Shown piece after piece: positions 31,331 to 40,318 of a DNA stretch of 64,000 nucleotides. Under the pieces are notes generated by a model, which saw only the letters and a list, made by a program, of their open reading frames with translations, was not told the DNA's origin and did not search any database. The position numbers and the translations under genes are program-made. Within the stretch, counting starts at the first letter, position 1. Each line of letters opens with the position of its first letter. Origin of the DNA: an uncultured Bacteroidales bacterium (GTDB lineage: Bacteria; Bacteroidota; Bacteroidia; Bacteroidales; UBA932); contig CALUPG010000001.1 of the NCBI GenBank assembly GCA_944322565.1, positions 1 through 64,000 on the forward strand, in the 5' to 3' direction.

Positions 31331-31384
31331 AGCCGAGTGCAATGCAAACAAGTTTGCATTGCGCTCGGCTTCTTCCTATATTTG
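31331..31384 (+). promoter_or_regulatory. Palindromic promoter element P1
   Basis: A palindrome with 19-bp arms (31331-31349 and 31352-31370), one mismatch and a two-base centre. Its right arm contains the -33 box TTTG (31353-31356). After a 20-bp spacer follows TATATTTG (31377-31384). It lies between the GH97 gene and metH and reads toward metH. Confidence 0.8.
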
Positions 31385-31405
31385 ACTCCGTCATTTATAC
31401 TGTTG

Positions 31406-31467
31406 CGCCTCGGTAATGAAAATTGAACAAGTTCATTTTCATTACTCTCGGCTTCTGCGTATATTTG
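31406..31467 (+). promoter_or_regulatory. Palindromic promoter element P2 (metH)
   Basis: A second, imperfect palindrome with the same AAC-AA-GTT-type centre (about 31406-31453), then TATATTTG at 31460-31467. The run leading into the -7 box (CTCGGCTTC...TATATTTG) is nearly the same as in P1, while the arms differ. Expected start about 31474, 17 nt before the metH ATG. Confidence 0.75.
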
Positions 31468-31490
31468 CCCTGCTAAAACGGACTTGAGAG

Positions 31491-34400
31491 ATGAGAGATT
31501 TTCTTGCCGACGGCAGAATAATGATTCTGGACGGGGCGACGGGCACAATGATACAGAAATGCGGGCTGACGGAGGAGGATTTCCGGGCAGGGATTCCGGA
31601 TGCGCTGCGGGAAAAGGAACTTAAAGGCAACAACGAATGTCTCAACCTGTCGCGGCCTGACATCATCAGGAAAATCCATAATAAATATATTGCGGCCGGG
31701 GCGGACATAATAGAGGCAAATACATTCAGTGCCAACAGGATATCCCAGGAAGAATACGGATGCGGTGCACTTGCGTCCAGAATGGCATTCGAGGGGGCAA
31801 GGATTGCCAGAGAGGCTGCGGATGCCGCAATGGATACTTTCCGCAAGACCGGAGAAGCGGAAGGAAGCGCCAGAAAAATTTTCGTTGCCGGAAGCATAGG
31901 GCCGACATCAAAGTCGCTTTCCATGTCTCCCGACATGAATGACCCTGCCTTCAGGGCTGTGGCATTCGATGAAATGGCCGATGCCTACGGGGAGCAGATC
32001 AGGGGACTGATTCTGGGAGGCGCCGACATGCTGCTGATAGAAACATGCTTTGATGCGCTCAATGCCAAGGCCGCCATATATGCGCTGGAGAAACTGCTTG
32101 ACAGCCCGGACTTTACAGGTGACCCTGCAGTCAGGACAAGGTTGGATGCGGACGGATATTTCCCAGTGATTGTGTCCGTGTCCGTCAGCGACAGAAGCGG
32201 AAGGACTCTGACGGGACAGACTCTTGAGGCATTCTACACTGCCGTAAGCCATTACCCTCTGACAGCATTCGGGCTCAACTGCTCGCTCGGTGCAGGAGAG
32301 ATGCATCATCTGCTCAGGGAAACGGCAGCCTTTGCCAAATGCCCTGTCATCTGCTATCCGAATGCAGGCCTTCCTGACGGGATGGGGGGATATGCCCAGA
32401 CTCCGGAGGAAATGGCCGTAGAAATGGGACAGATGGCTGCCGAAGGGCTGCTGAATATCGCAGGAGGATGCTGCGGCACCACACCTGAGTACATCAGGGC
32501 AATAGAGGCAGCCGTGAGGAAATTCCCGGCAAGGAAAATTCCGGGCGACGACAAAGACACACGGGGCATGGACAACCCCGACGGCAGGCAATGCACTACC
32601 CTTACAGTAAGCGGACTCGAAGCGGTATGCATAGACCGCAGGACAAGAAACTTCACCAATGTCGGGGAGAGGACCAATGTCGCAGGCTCAAGGAAATTCG
32701 CCAGACTGATAGCCTCAGGCAATTTGACGGAGGCGCTGGGAATTGCTGCAGGGCAGGTGGACAGCGGGGCGGACATAATTGACATCAACATGGACGACGC
32801 CATGCTTGACAGCGAGGCGGAAATGACAAGATTCGTCCGCAGCATTTCAAGTGAGCCGGCTGCCGCAAAGGCCGCCCTCATGATAGACTCTTCCGACTGG
32901 AAGACAATCCTTTCCGGACTCAAGAACGCCCAGGGAAAGTCAATCGTCAATTCCATCAGCCTGAAGGAAGGCGAAGATGCATTCATCGGCAAGGCCAGGG
33001 AAATCCACAGGCTCGGGGCCGCCATGGTGGTCATGGCTTTCGACGAACAGGGACAGGCCACGGACTTCAGCAGGAAAACGGAAATCTGCGCAAGGGCATA
33101 CAGGCTTCTGACAGAAAAGGCAGAAATCGCCCCGCACGACATTATCTTCGATGTGAATGTGCTGGCCATAGGTACAGGGATTGAGGAGCACGCCGACTAT
33201 GCCGCCGACTTCATCAGGGCAGTGAAATGGATAAAGGAGAACCTCCCGGGCGCACTGACTTCTGGAGGCATATCCAATCTTTCATTTGCTTTCCGCGGCA
33301 ACAACACGGTCCGCGAGGCGATGCACTCGGCCTTCCTTTACCATGCAATCCGGGCAGGACTTGACATGGCCATAGTCAATCCGGGAATGCTCCAGGTTTA
33401 TGACAACATCGAACCGGGACTTCTGAAATGCGTGGAAGATGTCATCTTCAACACGGACAGCGGAGCAACCGAAAGGCTGATTGAAAAGGCGGCAGCCATA
33501 GCAGCCTCCGAAGCCGCTGAAAAGGCTGAGAAAGAGAAAACCGGAAGTGATGACCGGATGAAAGGAAAATCCCCACATAACAGCCAAAACGGACAAAGCC
33601 CGGCGGACGGGTCCGAAGATCCCGGGAAACGGCTTGCCGAAGCCCTCGTCGCAGGAAAGTCAGACACTCTTCACCAAGACCTTGAAGAATGCCTGAAAAT
33701 CTGCGGTTCAGCCACAGACATCATTGAGGGCCCGCTTATGGACGGAATGAAAAAAGTCGGAGAGCTCTTCGGGGACGGCAAGATGTTCCTGCCTCAGGTC
33801 GTCAAGTCGGCAAAGGTCATGAAGGACGCAGTGGACTACCTGCAGCCGTACATGGGAAAAGATGCCGATGCCAATGCCGCAGACAATGTCAATGCCGCAG
33901 ACAATGCCGATGCCGCAGACAACGGAAAGGCAGACACCGGCATGAGCGTGACGAAAACTTCCGGACCGAAGATTGTCATAGCCACTGTACGCGGAGATGT
34001 ACACGACATCGGCAAGAACATAACCGCCACAGTGCTCAGATGCAACGGATTCAAGGTCATTGACCTCGGAGTCATGGTGGACAGGGACACGATATTGGAC
34101 ACAGCCCTCAGGGAGCATGCCGACATCATTGCCGCAAGCGGGCTTATCACTCCGTCCCTCTATCAGATGGAAGAGCTCTGCCGGGAAATGACGGCACGCG
34201 GAATGGATATCCCGCTCTTCATCGGGGGAGCTACGACATCTGCCCTTCACACAGCGGTAAAGCTTGCGCCGCTATATGAGCATGTTTTCTATGGCGCAGA
34301 CGCCTCGGCAAGCGCGGTAATGGCAAAAAGATGCATGGCGGACAGGAAGAAATTTGAACGAGAAGAACACAAGGCACAGGAAAAGATGCGCACGATATAC

Positions 34401-35471
34401 CGCAGAGGGAAATCAGGAGCCGGGCAGCCTGATGCTGAAAAACAGCCGGCAACCGGAATTGACGGGCAGCCTGCACCGAAAACCGTCTTTCCTCCCGAAA
34501 GCTATCTTCGTGACACCATCCGGGAAGAAACCCATGCAGACAGCATCAGAACCGAAGACATTCCTGTCGGAGAAATAAGCATCAGGGAAGTATTGCCCTG
34601 GTTCGACTGGAAAATGTTCTATGCCATCTGGGGCATAAAATACGGAAAGATGAGCCCTGACGCCCCGGAGATGGCAGGCCTGAGACAGGAAGCCGAAGCT
34701 GTCCTGCGGGAAATGACAGAAAGCGGCACATGCAGGATAGCCGCAGGTGTAAAATGGTACGGCGCATATTCCCGGAACGACGACATCATACTCGCCGGGA
34801 AAGACTCAGGCAACATCAGTGCACCCTCCGGCAACATCAGTGCAGACTCAGGCAATATCAGTGCAGACTCAGGCAATATCAGTGCAGCCTCAGGAAAGAC
34901 AATACTGCCTATGCTCCGGCAGGAAGAACCCTCGCCGCTGCCTGACGGCAGAAAGGCATGCCTGTCGCTGTGCGACTTCGTTCCTCCGGAAGAATACGGC
35001 TTCACCTCCCCCTCCGGAGCATTTGCCGTCAGCGTGACCTCCGGACATACGGAAGGGTCGGACTACGGCAGCATGCTCAGGCGCTCAGTGATGAACACCC
35101 TCGCTGAAGCCGCTTCTTCATGGATTGATTACAGAATCGGCGGAGACTCCGGACACTGGAAAATCATAAAGCCTGCCGCCGGATATGCAAGCTGCCCTGA
35201 CCATACACTCAAGCGCGACATATTGCATCTGCTGCCTGACTCGGAGAAACTCGGAATCACACTCACGGAAAGCTGCGGGATGATACCGGAAGCTTCTGTC
35301 TGCGGAATGATATTCATCCACCGGAACGCCATGTATCCTGACATCCGGATTATAGACAGGAAACAGTATGAGGACTATGCCGCACGCAGAGGAATGACGG
35401 ATGAGGAAGCCAGACGGTTTCTCGGACATCTTCTCCGGCCGGCTGCGCCATCAATAGCCCCATGTCCCTGA
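31491..35471 (+). CDS. metH: Cobalamin-dependent methionine synthase
   Basis: A 1326-aa enzyme that transfers methyl from 5-methyl-tetrahydrofolate to homocysteine via B12. Domains in order: homocysteine-binding (about 1-330, with GGCCGTTPEYI giving the two zinc Cys), pterin-binding (about 370-640, NVGERTNVAGS), B12 cap and B12-binding (GDVHDIGKN supplies the His ligand), and the C-terminal AdoMet activation domain (GYASCPDHT). It is about 100 aa longer than the E. coli enzyme because of low-complexity linkers at about 680-705, 790-815 and 1100-1135, two of them tandem repeats. No B12 riboswitch fits in the short upstream region. metF lies two genes downstream. Confidence 0.95.
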   Translation: MRDFLADGRIMILDGATGTMIQKCGLTEEDFRAGIPDALREKELKGNNECLNLSRPDIIRKIHNKYIAAGADIIEANTFSANRISQEEYGCGALASRMAFEGARIAREAADAAMDTFRKTGEAEGSARKIFVAGSIGPTSKSLSMSPDMNDPAFRAVAFDEMADAYGEQIRGLILGGADMLLIETCFDALNAKAAIYALEKLLDSPDFTGDPAVRTRLDADGYFPVIVSVSVSDRSGRTLTGQTLEAFYTAVSHYPLTAFGLNCSLGAGEMHHLLRETAAFAKCPVICYPNAGLPDGMGGYAQTPEEMAVEMGQMAAEGLLNIAGGCCGTTPEYIRAIEAAVRKFPARKIPGDDKDTRGMDNPDGRQCTTLTVSGLEAVCIDRRTRNFTNVGERTNVAGSRKFARLIASGNLTEALGIAAGQVDSGADIIDINMDDAMLDSEAEMTRFVRSISSEPAAAKAALMIDSSDWKTILSGLKNAQGKSIVNSISLKEGEDAFIGKAREIHRLGAAMVVMAFDEQGQATDFSRKTEICARAYRLLTEKAEIAPHDIIFDVNVLAIGTGIEEHADYAADFIRAVKWIKENLPGALTSGGISNLSFAFRGNNTVREAMHSAFLYHAIRAGLDMAIVNPGMLQVYDNIEPGLLKCVEDVIFNTDSGATERLIEKAAAIAASEAAEKAEKEKTGSDDRMKGKSPHNSQNGQSPADGSEDPGKRLAEALVAGKSDTLHQDLEECLKICGSATDIIEGPLMDGMKKVGELFGDGKMFLPQVVKSAKVMKDAVDYLQPYMGKDADANAADNVNAADNADAADNGKADTGMSVTKTSGPKIVIATVRGDVHDIGKNITATVLRCNGFKVIDLGVMVDRDTILDTALREHADIIAASGLITPSLYQMEELCREMTARGMDIPLFIGGATTSALHTAVKLAPLYEHVFYGADASASAVMAKRCMADRKKFEREEHKAQEKMRTIYRRGKSGAGQPDAEKQPATGIDGQPAPKTVFPPESYLRDTIREETHADSIRTEDIPVGEISIREVLPWFDWKMFYAIWGIKYGKMSPDAPEMAGLRQEAEAVLREMTESGTCRIAAGVKWYGAYSRNDDIILAGKDSGNISAPSGNISADSGNISADSGNISAASGKTILPMLRQEEPSPLPDGRKACLSLCDFVPPEEYGFTSPSGAFAVSVTSGHTEGSDYGSMLRRSVMNTLAEAASSWIDYRIGGDSGHWKIIKPAAGYASCPDHTLKRDILHLLPDSEKLGITLTESCGMIPEASVCGMIFIHRNAMYPDIRIIDRKQYEDYAARRGMTDEEARRFLGHLLRPAAPSIAPCP
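33873..33926 (+). repeat. 18-bp tandem repeat in metH (3 copies)
   Basis: Three units encoding NAADNV, NAADNA and DAADNG in a linker between the B12 cap and the B12-binding domain. In frame, so copy number changes only linker length. Confidence 0.92.
34806..34889 (+). repeat. 21-bp tandem repeat in metH (4 copies)
   Basis: Four near-identical units encoding SGNISAP, SGNISAD, SGNISAD and SGNISAA inside the AdoMet activation domain region. In frame, with few silent differences, so probably a recent expansion. Confidence 0.92.
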
Positions 35472-35547
35472 ACCGACAAACAATTCTGAATATTTTTTGC
35501 ATACAGACAATTTATTTTCATAACTTGCGTCAGTAATTCTTACAAAT

Positions 35548-36069
35548 ATGGTGCGTATGAAAAAATTTGCGGTCACTGCACTCCTGTTCCTCTTGACTTT
35601 TACAGCCGCTTCCGCGACAACGAAAGAAGAGAGCTCCGCCCAGTCCGGCAGCAGGACAGGATACAGGGGAAGCATTTCGGCTCACGCGATGTTCAATGTA
35701 TGGCTCGGAGCCGAGACATCCCACGGATATATATTCAACCGGCGGCATTATGTCGGAGGAGGAATCGGGGCTTCAGTTGCCCCTGTAGAAAACATCTATG
35801 TCCTCGGGCATATATTCGCAGAGTACCGTTATTTCATACTGACGCAGGACAGCAGCCCGACTTTGGGGGCGAAAGCCGGCCTATGCACGGATCTCCGCAA
35901 TGATCCCTCAGGTCCTCCTATTTCCAGGGCTGCGGAAATTGAAATCAACATCGGCTGGGACTGGACTTTCAAGAACGGGAGCGGAGTATTTCTGCAGCTT
36001 GCCGCCCCATTCTTCTTCGCAGACTTTTTCCAGTTCATTCCGAAACTGTCGTTCGGAGTTGAATTTTAA
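35548..36069 (+). CDS. Small outer-membrane beta-barrel protein
   Basis: A 173-aa protein with a signal peptide (MKKFAVTALLFLLTFTAASA; the second ATG at 35557 is the more usual start). Amphipathic strands rich in Gly and aromatics follow, ending in the barrel-type FGVEF. I know no specific function. It lies between metH and metF, 8 bp before metF, so it shares that transcript; a link to methionine metabolism is not implied by its sequence. Confidence 0.7.
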   Translation: MVRMKKFAVTALLFLLTFTAASATTKEESSAQSGSRTGYRGSISAHAMFNVWLGAETSHGYIFNRRHYVGGGIGASVAPVENIYVLGHIFAEYRYFILTQDSSPTLGAKAGLCTDLRNDPSGPPISRAAEIEINIGWDWTFKNGSGVFLQLAAPFFFADFFQFIPKLSFGVEF

Positions 36070-36077
36070 AAGACATC

Positions 36078-37019
36078 ATGAAAATCAGTGATATCCTAAG
36101 CAGAGGAGGCCGGCCTTTCCCGTCTCTCGAAATAGTTCCTCCCCTCAGGGGGATGACCAAGGACGAACTCCTGGACTCGATAAGGCCTCTTATGGAGTTC
36201 TGTCCGAAATATATCAATGTCACCTGCCACAGGGACGAATATGAATACAGGGAAAAGCCGGACGGCTCATTCTCAAGGCATCTGGTAAGAAAGCGCGTGA
36301 GTGAGGTGGCGGTCTGCGGGGCCATCATGTCTGAATTTGACATAGAGACCGTACCGCACATCATCTGCGGAGGAGCGGCTGCCGAGGAAATCGAGAGCGA
36401 ACTGCATGACCTGCGGTTCATGGGCATCTCCAATGTGATGGCCCTGCGGGGTGATTCCATTGCCGGCGAGAAGAGATTCACGCCTGTACCCGGAGGCTAC
36501 AGATATGCCGGAGAACTTGTGTCGGCCATAAGAAAATTCGAGAAAGAAAACGGAGGCACACCCGAGAAAAGATTTTTCTCCATAGGCGTAGGCGGCTACC
36601 CTGAAAAACACTTCGAAGCCCCTAACCTTGAGACGGACATACTCAACCTCAAGAAAAAGGCCGATGCCGGGGCGGACTATGTCATCACGCAGATGTTCTT
36701 CGACAACAGCGTCTTCTATGACTTCAGGGACAGATGCCGGAAGGCGGGCATCACCATACCGATAATCCCGGGGCTGAAGCCCCTGTCAACAGTCAGACAG
36801 CTCACACTTCTCCCGGAATCATTTTCTCTTGACATACCCGTGGAGCTCACTGAAGCGATGACGGCCGCCGGAGACGACAAGGAGGCGGCATACAGGACAG
36901 GCACGGAATGGTGCATAATGCAATGCCGGGACCTGCTTGCCAACGGAGTACCCGCCGTGCATTTCTATACAATGGGCAAGTCAAGGAACATAACTGAGAT
37001 TCTGAGGGAATGTTTCTGA
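36078..37019 (+). CDS. metF: 5,10-methylenetetrahydrofolate reductase
   Basis: A 313-aa FAD-dependent reductase that makes the 5-methyl-tetrahydrofolate used by MetH. Family marks are the start FPSLEIVPPLRG, NVTCHRDE, NVMALRGD, DYVITQMFFDN and PGLKPL, and the C-terminal GVPAVHFYTMGKS. The length is normal. It stands in the metH-barrel-metF cluster, a logical functional pair. Confidence 0.95.
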   Translation: MKISDILSRGGRPFPSLEIVPPLRGMTKDELLDSIRPLMEFCPKYINVTCHRDEYEYREKPDGSFSRHLVRKRVSEVAVCGAIMSEFDIETVPHIICGGAAAEEIESELHDLRFMGISNVMALRGDSIAGEKRFTPVPGGYRYAGELVSAIRKFEKENGGTPEKRFFSIGVGGYPEKHFEAPNLETDILNLKKKADAGADYVITQMFFDNSVFYDFRDRCRKAGITIPIIPGLKPLSTVRQLTLLPESFSLDIPVELTEAMTAAGDDKEAAYRTGTEWCIMQCRDLLANGVPAVHFYTMGKSRNITEILRECF

Positions 37020-37098
37020 TATTCATATTCCAGGATTTCCGAGACATTGCCTTGCGATTGACATTTATTTGCAATTTGTCAAATATTCCAAAATTCTG

Positions 37099-37129
37099 TT
37101 TGCATTTTCAACAATAAACCGTAAATTTG
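37099..37129 (+). promoter_or_regulatory. V-ATPase operon promoter
   Basis: TTTG at 37099-37102, a 19-bp spacer and TAAATTTG at 37122-37129: a full match to the Bacteroidetes housekeeping promoter. Expected start near 37136, 36 nt before the first ATG. Confidence 0.85.
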
Positions 37130-37171
37130 AAAGATGCGAATTTCACAGGAAATAATTAATGGACACAAGAT

Positions 37172-37783
37172 ATGCAGAACAAATTGCAAGAACTGACAGA
37201 CAAACTCTATAATGAGGGCCTGTCCAAAGGGAAACAGGAAGGCGAAGCCGTTCTGGCCAACGCCAGAGTCCAGGCGGCTGAAATCGTTGAAAATGCGAAG
37301 AAGGAAGCTGCAGGAATTGTAGCCGCCGCACGAAAAGAGGCTGAAAATATCCGGTCAAAGGCCGACGGTGACCTCAGGATTGCCGCAGGCCAGAGCATAG
37401 AGGCGACAAGGCAGGCAATTGAAAATCTCGTTGTATGCAACCTTACGGAAAAGGAAGTTTCTTCTGCCCTCACTTCCGCCGCTTTCGTAAAGGAACTGCT
37501 GACTGCTGTTGTCAAGGCATACAGCGCCTCCTCTGAAGCGGAAGAACTTGACGCCGTCCTCCCCGAGGCTCTGAAGAAAGAGACAGAGCCTTTCATCAGA
37601 AAAGAACTTGCATCAATGCTGAAAGGAGGGCTCAATGTGACTTACTCGAAGAAGATTTCCGGAGGATTCACCATCAGTCCGAAAGGCAGCGGCTATTTCA
37701 TCAGTTTCACAGACGAAACTTTCAATTCTCTGATTTCTGAATATCTCAGGCCCGCCACAAAGAAGATTCTGTTTGAGAAATGA
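37172..37783 (+). CDS. atpE: V-type ATPase subunit E (peripheral stalk)
   Basis: A 203-aa protein with a long Ala/Glu/Lys-rich N-terminal helix (about 1-80) and a mixed C-terminal domain, the form of V/A-ATPase subunit E, which holds the catalytic head against rotation. First gene of the operon behind a consensus promoter. Confidence 0.85.
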   Translation: MQNKLQELTDKLYNEGLSKGKQEGEAVLANARVQAAEIVENAKKEAAGIVAAARKEAENIRSKADGDLRIAAGQSIEATRQAIENLVVCNLTEKEVSSALTSAAFVKELLTAVVKAYSASSEAEELDAVLPEALKKETEPFIRKELASMLKGGLNVTYSKKISGGFTISPKGSGYFISFTDETFNSLISEYLRPATKKILFEK

Positions 37784-37804
37784 CCTGCATAAAGACAGCC
37801 GGAA

Positions 37805-38488
37805 ATGAACAATTATGAATATATAATTGCAGGTCTGCCGTCTCTGTCCAGGGACTGGAAATTCAATGAAGGTGACTTCAATTCATTTCTTGAAGAGATA
37901 AAGGCCGGATGTTCCGCAGGAGACAGGGAACTCGTCGGATGGCTGGAAAAGGGATTCGACGACGAGAGTCTCACCGCAGAGTTCTACCGGGACGCCATGT
38001 CATGCAGGAACAGGTTCATACGGGAGTATTTCACCTTTGACCTCAATGTCCGCAATGCCAAGACACGCTGGCTCAACGAAGCCCTCGGACGGCCTGCGGA
38101 GAAGGATGTGATTTCTGTCGGCACCGGTGATGACGGCGGGACAGAATTCAGGGGAATCTGGGGTGACCTCGTGATTCCGGGGGAATTTGAGCAAGCACAG
38201 AAGCTGGACTCAATTCTCCGCGGCAGCGACATCCTCGCAAGGGAGAGAGGGCTCGACGACCTGATGTGGGAGAAAATCGACAGCCTGACCACATTCGATT
38301 ATTTTGACATCAATGTCATTCTCGGATTCCTTTGCAAGCTGCACATTGTCTCGAGATGGGCAAGACTCGACGAGCAGACGGGACGCGAGATGTTCAGGAA
38401 GCTCGTGGACGAAGTGCGCGGCACCTTCAGGGGATTCGGGGCCGGCAATGAAACAGAAAACAATAACAATAAAAATATCAGAATATGA
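37805..38488 (+). CDS. DUF2764 protein of the V-ATPase operon
   Basis: A 227-aa soluble helical protein starting NNYEYIIAGLPSLSRDW, the usual start of the DUF2764 family found at this place in Bacteroidetes V-ATPase operons. The operon has no recognisable subunit C, and this gene occupies the expected position, so it may act as the C-like central-stalk adaptor; this is inference. It overlaps atpA by 4 bp (ATGA). Confidence 0.8.
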   Translation: MNNYEYIIAGLPSLSRDWKFNEGDFNSFLEEIKAGCSAGDRELVGWLEKGFDDESLTAEFYRDAMSCRNRFIREYFTFDLNVRNAKTRWLNEALGRPAEKDVISVGTGDDGGTEFRGIWGDLVIPGEFEQAQKLDSILRGSDILARERGLDDLMWEKIDSLTTFDYFDINVILGFLCKLHIVSRWARLDEQTGREMFRKLVDEVRGTFRGFGAGNETENNNNKNIRI

Positions 38489-40254
38489 AAAGTACAGGAA
38501 AGGTAACGGGTATCGTTTCCAACCTTGTCTCGGTGGAGACCGACGGGCCTGTATCCCAGAATGAGCTCTGCTATGTCACCAGCGGCGACACAAGACTGAT
38601 GGCCGAGGTCATAAAGGTTACAGGGAAGACAGCCTCCATACAGGTGTTCGAGAGTACCCGCGGACTCAAGAACGGCAATCCGGTGGAGTTCGAGGGCAAG
38701 ATGCTCGAAGCCACCCTCGGCCCGGGACTGCTGTCCAGCTGCTACGACGGACTGCAGAACGACCTTACGACAATGACAGGCGTTTTCCTCAAGAAAGGGG
38801 AATACACTTCACCCCTGGACCACAGCAGGCTGTGGGATTTCACCCCTATCGCAAAGCCTGGAGACAAAGTCATCGCAGCAGACTGGCTCGGGGAAGTGAA
38901 GGAAGGATGGCTGCCGCACAAGATAATGGTGCCGTTTGCCTTTGAAGGCGAATATACAGTCAAGTCAGTGGCACCTGCCGGCCAGTACAACATCGATAAT
39001 GTCATCGCCGTCCTCACTGACGGGAAAGGCGAGGATGTGAATGTGACGATGACACAGAAATGGCCTGTGAAAGTAGCCATAAAAGGATACCGCGAAAAGC
39101 CGAGGCCAAGCAGGATAATGGAGACCGGAGTCAGGGTCATCGACACGCTCGACCCTATCGCAGAAGGCGGCACGGGCTTCATTCCCGGACCTTTCGGATG
39201 CGGAAAGACCGTACTCCAGCATGCGATTGCCAAGCAGGGCGATGCCCAGGTCATCGTGATGGCTGCCTGCGGGGAGCGTGCCAACGAGGTTGTGGAAATC
39301 TTCACCGAATTCCCTGAACTCATCGACCCTCATACCGGACGCCATCTCATGGAGAGGACTACCATCATCTGCAACACATCCAACATGCCTGTCGCAGCCC
39401 GCGAAGCCTCCGTGTACACCGCAATGACCATCTGCGAATACTACAGGGCCATGGGACTGAAGGTGCTCCTGCTCGCCGACTCCACATCCCGCTGGGCACA
39501 GGCCCTCAGGGAAATGAGTAACCGTATGGAAGAGCTTCCGGGTGCAGATGCATTCCCTGTGGACCTCTCGGCCATCATATCAAGCTTCTACGCCCGCGCC
39601 GGAATGGTGGTGCTCAACAACGGCCAGACGGGCTCCGTCACATTCATCGGCACAGTTTCTCCGGCAGGAGGTAACCTCAAGGAGCCTGTGACAGAATCCA
39701 CAAAGAAAGCAGCAAGATGTTTCTACGCCCTTGAGCAGAACCGCGCGGACAAGAAAAGATACCCTGCAGTCAACCCGATTGACTCATACTCCAAGTATCT
39801 TGAATACCCGGAAATCCAGAAATACCTTTCCGATACTGTCGAACCGCATTGGGTGGAGATGGTGGAAAAGGCCAAGAACATTATCAGAAGGGGCAAGGAA
39901 GCCAACGAGCAGATCAACATCCTCGGAGACGACGGAGTCCCTATGTCGTACCACGAGCTTTTCTGGAAATCCGAACTCATCGACTTCATCATCCTGCAGC
40001 AGGATGCATTCGACCCGGTGGACAGTCTGACACCTATGGACAGGCAGAAATACATGCTTGACCTTGTCCTTGGCATCTGTGACAAGGAATTCACCTTCGA
40101 GGACTATGAGAAATGCCGCGATGCATTCAAGGAGCTCATCAATGTGCTCAAGCAGATGAACTACTCCGAATTCAAGAGCGAGAATTTCAACAAGTACCGG
40201 ACCGAACTGGACGTCATGCTGGAGACTCTCGTACCTGAAATCGAGGCGGCATGA
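38485..40254 (+). CDS. atpA: V-type ATPase catalytic subunit A
   Basis: A 589-aa catalytic subunit. It carries the P-loop GPFGCGKTV at about 233-241, the subunit-A non-homologous insertion (KKGEYTSPLDHSRLWDF at about 100), and the nucleotide-site segment LLADSTSRWAQALRE. A 19-bp direct repeat covers its stop codon. Three copies alternate with subunit B in the head. Confidence 0.95.
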   Translation: MKSTGKVTGIVSNLVSVETDGPVSQNELCYVTSGDTRLMAEVIKVTGKTASIQVFESTRGLKNGNPVEFEGKMLEATLGPGLLSSCYDGLQNDLTTMTGVFLKKGEYTSPLDHSRLWDFTPIAKPGDKVIAADWLGEVKEGWLPHKIMVPFAFEGEYTVKSVAPAGQYNIDNVIAVLTDGKGEDVNVTMTQKWPVKVAIKGYREKPRPSRIMETGVRVIDTLDPIAEGGTGFIPGPFGCGKTVLQHAIAKQGDAQVIVMAACGERANEVVEIFTEFPELIDPHTGRHLMERTTIICNTSNMPVAAREASVYTAMTICEYYRAMGLKVLLLADSTSRWAQALREMSNRMEELPGADAFPVDLSAIISSFYARAGMVVLNNGQTGSVTFIGTVSPAGGNLKEPVTESTKKAARCFYALEQNRADKKRYPAVNPIDSYSKYLEYPEIQKYLSDTVEPHWVEMVEKAKNIIRRGKEANEQINILGDDGVPMSYHELFWKSELIDFIILQQDAFDPVDSLTPMDRQKYMLDLVLGICDKEFTFEDYEKCRDAFKELINVLKQMNYSEFKSENFNKYRTELDVMLETLVPEIEAA

Positions 40255-40285
40255 CAAGGCCGGAGCGGCATGACAAGGCCGGAGC
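40248..40285 (+). repeat. 19-bp tandem duplication over the atpA stop
   Basis: GGCATGACAAGGCCGGAGC occurs twice in a row (40248-40266 and 40267-40285). The first copy contains the atpA stop codon. This looks like a recent slippage duplication in the A-B gap. Confidence 0.95.
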
Positions 40286-40318
40286 AATGAAGTAAGACGC
40301 AGACTAAAGAGAATAATT

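Noticed and set aside
31296..31490. Cobalamin riboswitch ahead of metH
   Set aside because: The stretch is filled by the two palindromic promoters, and the leader after the last -7 box is only about 17 nt.
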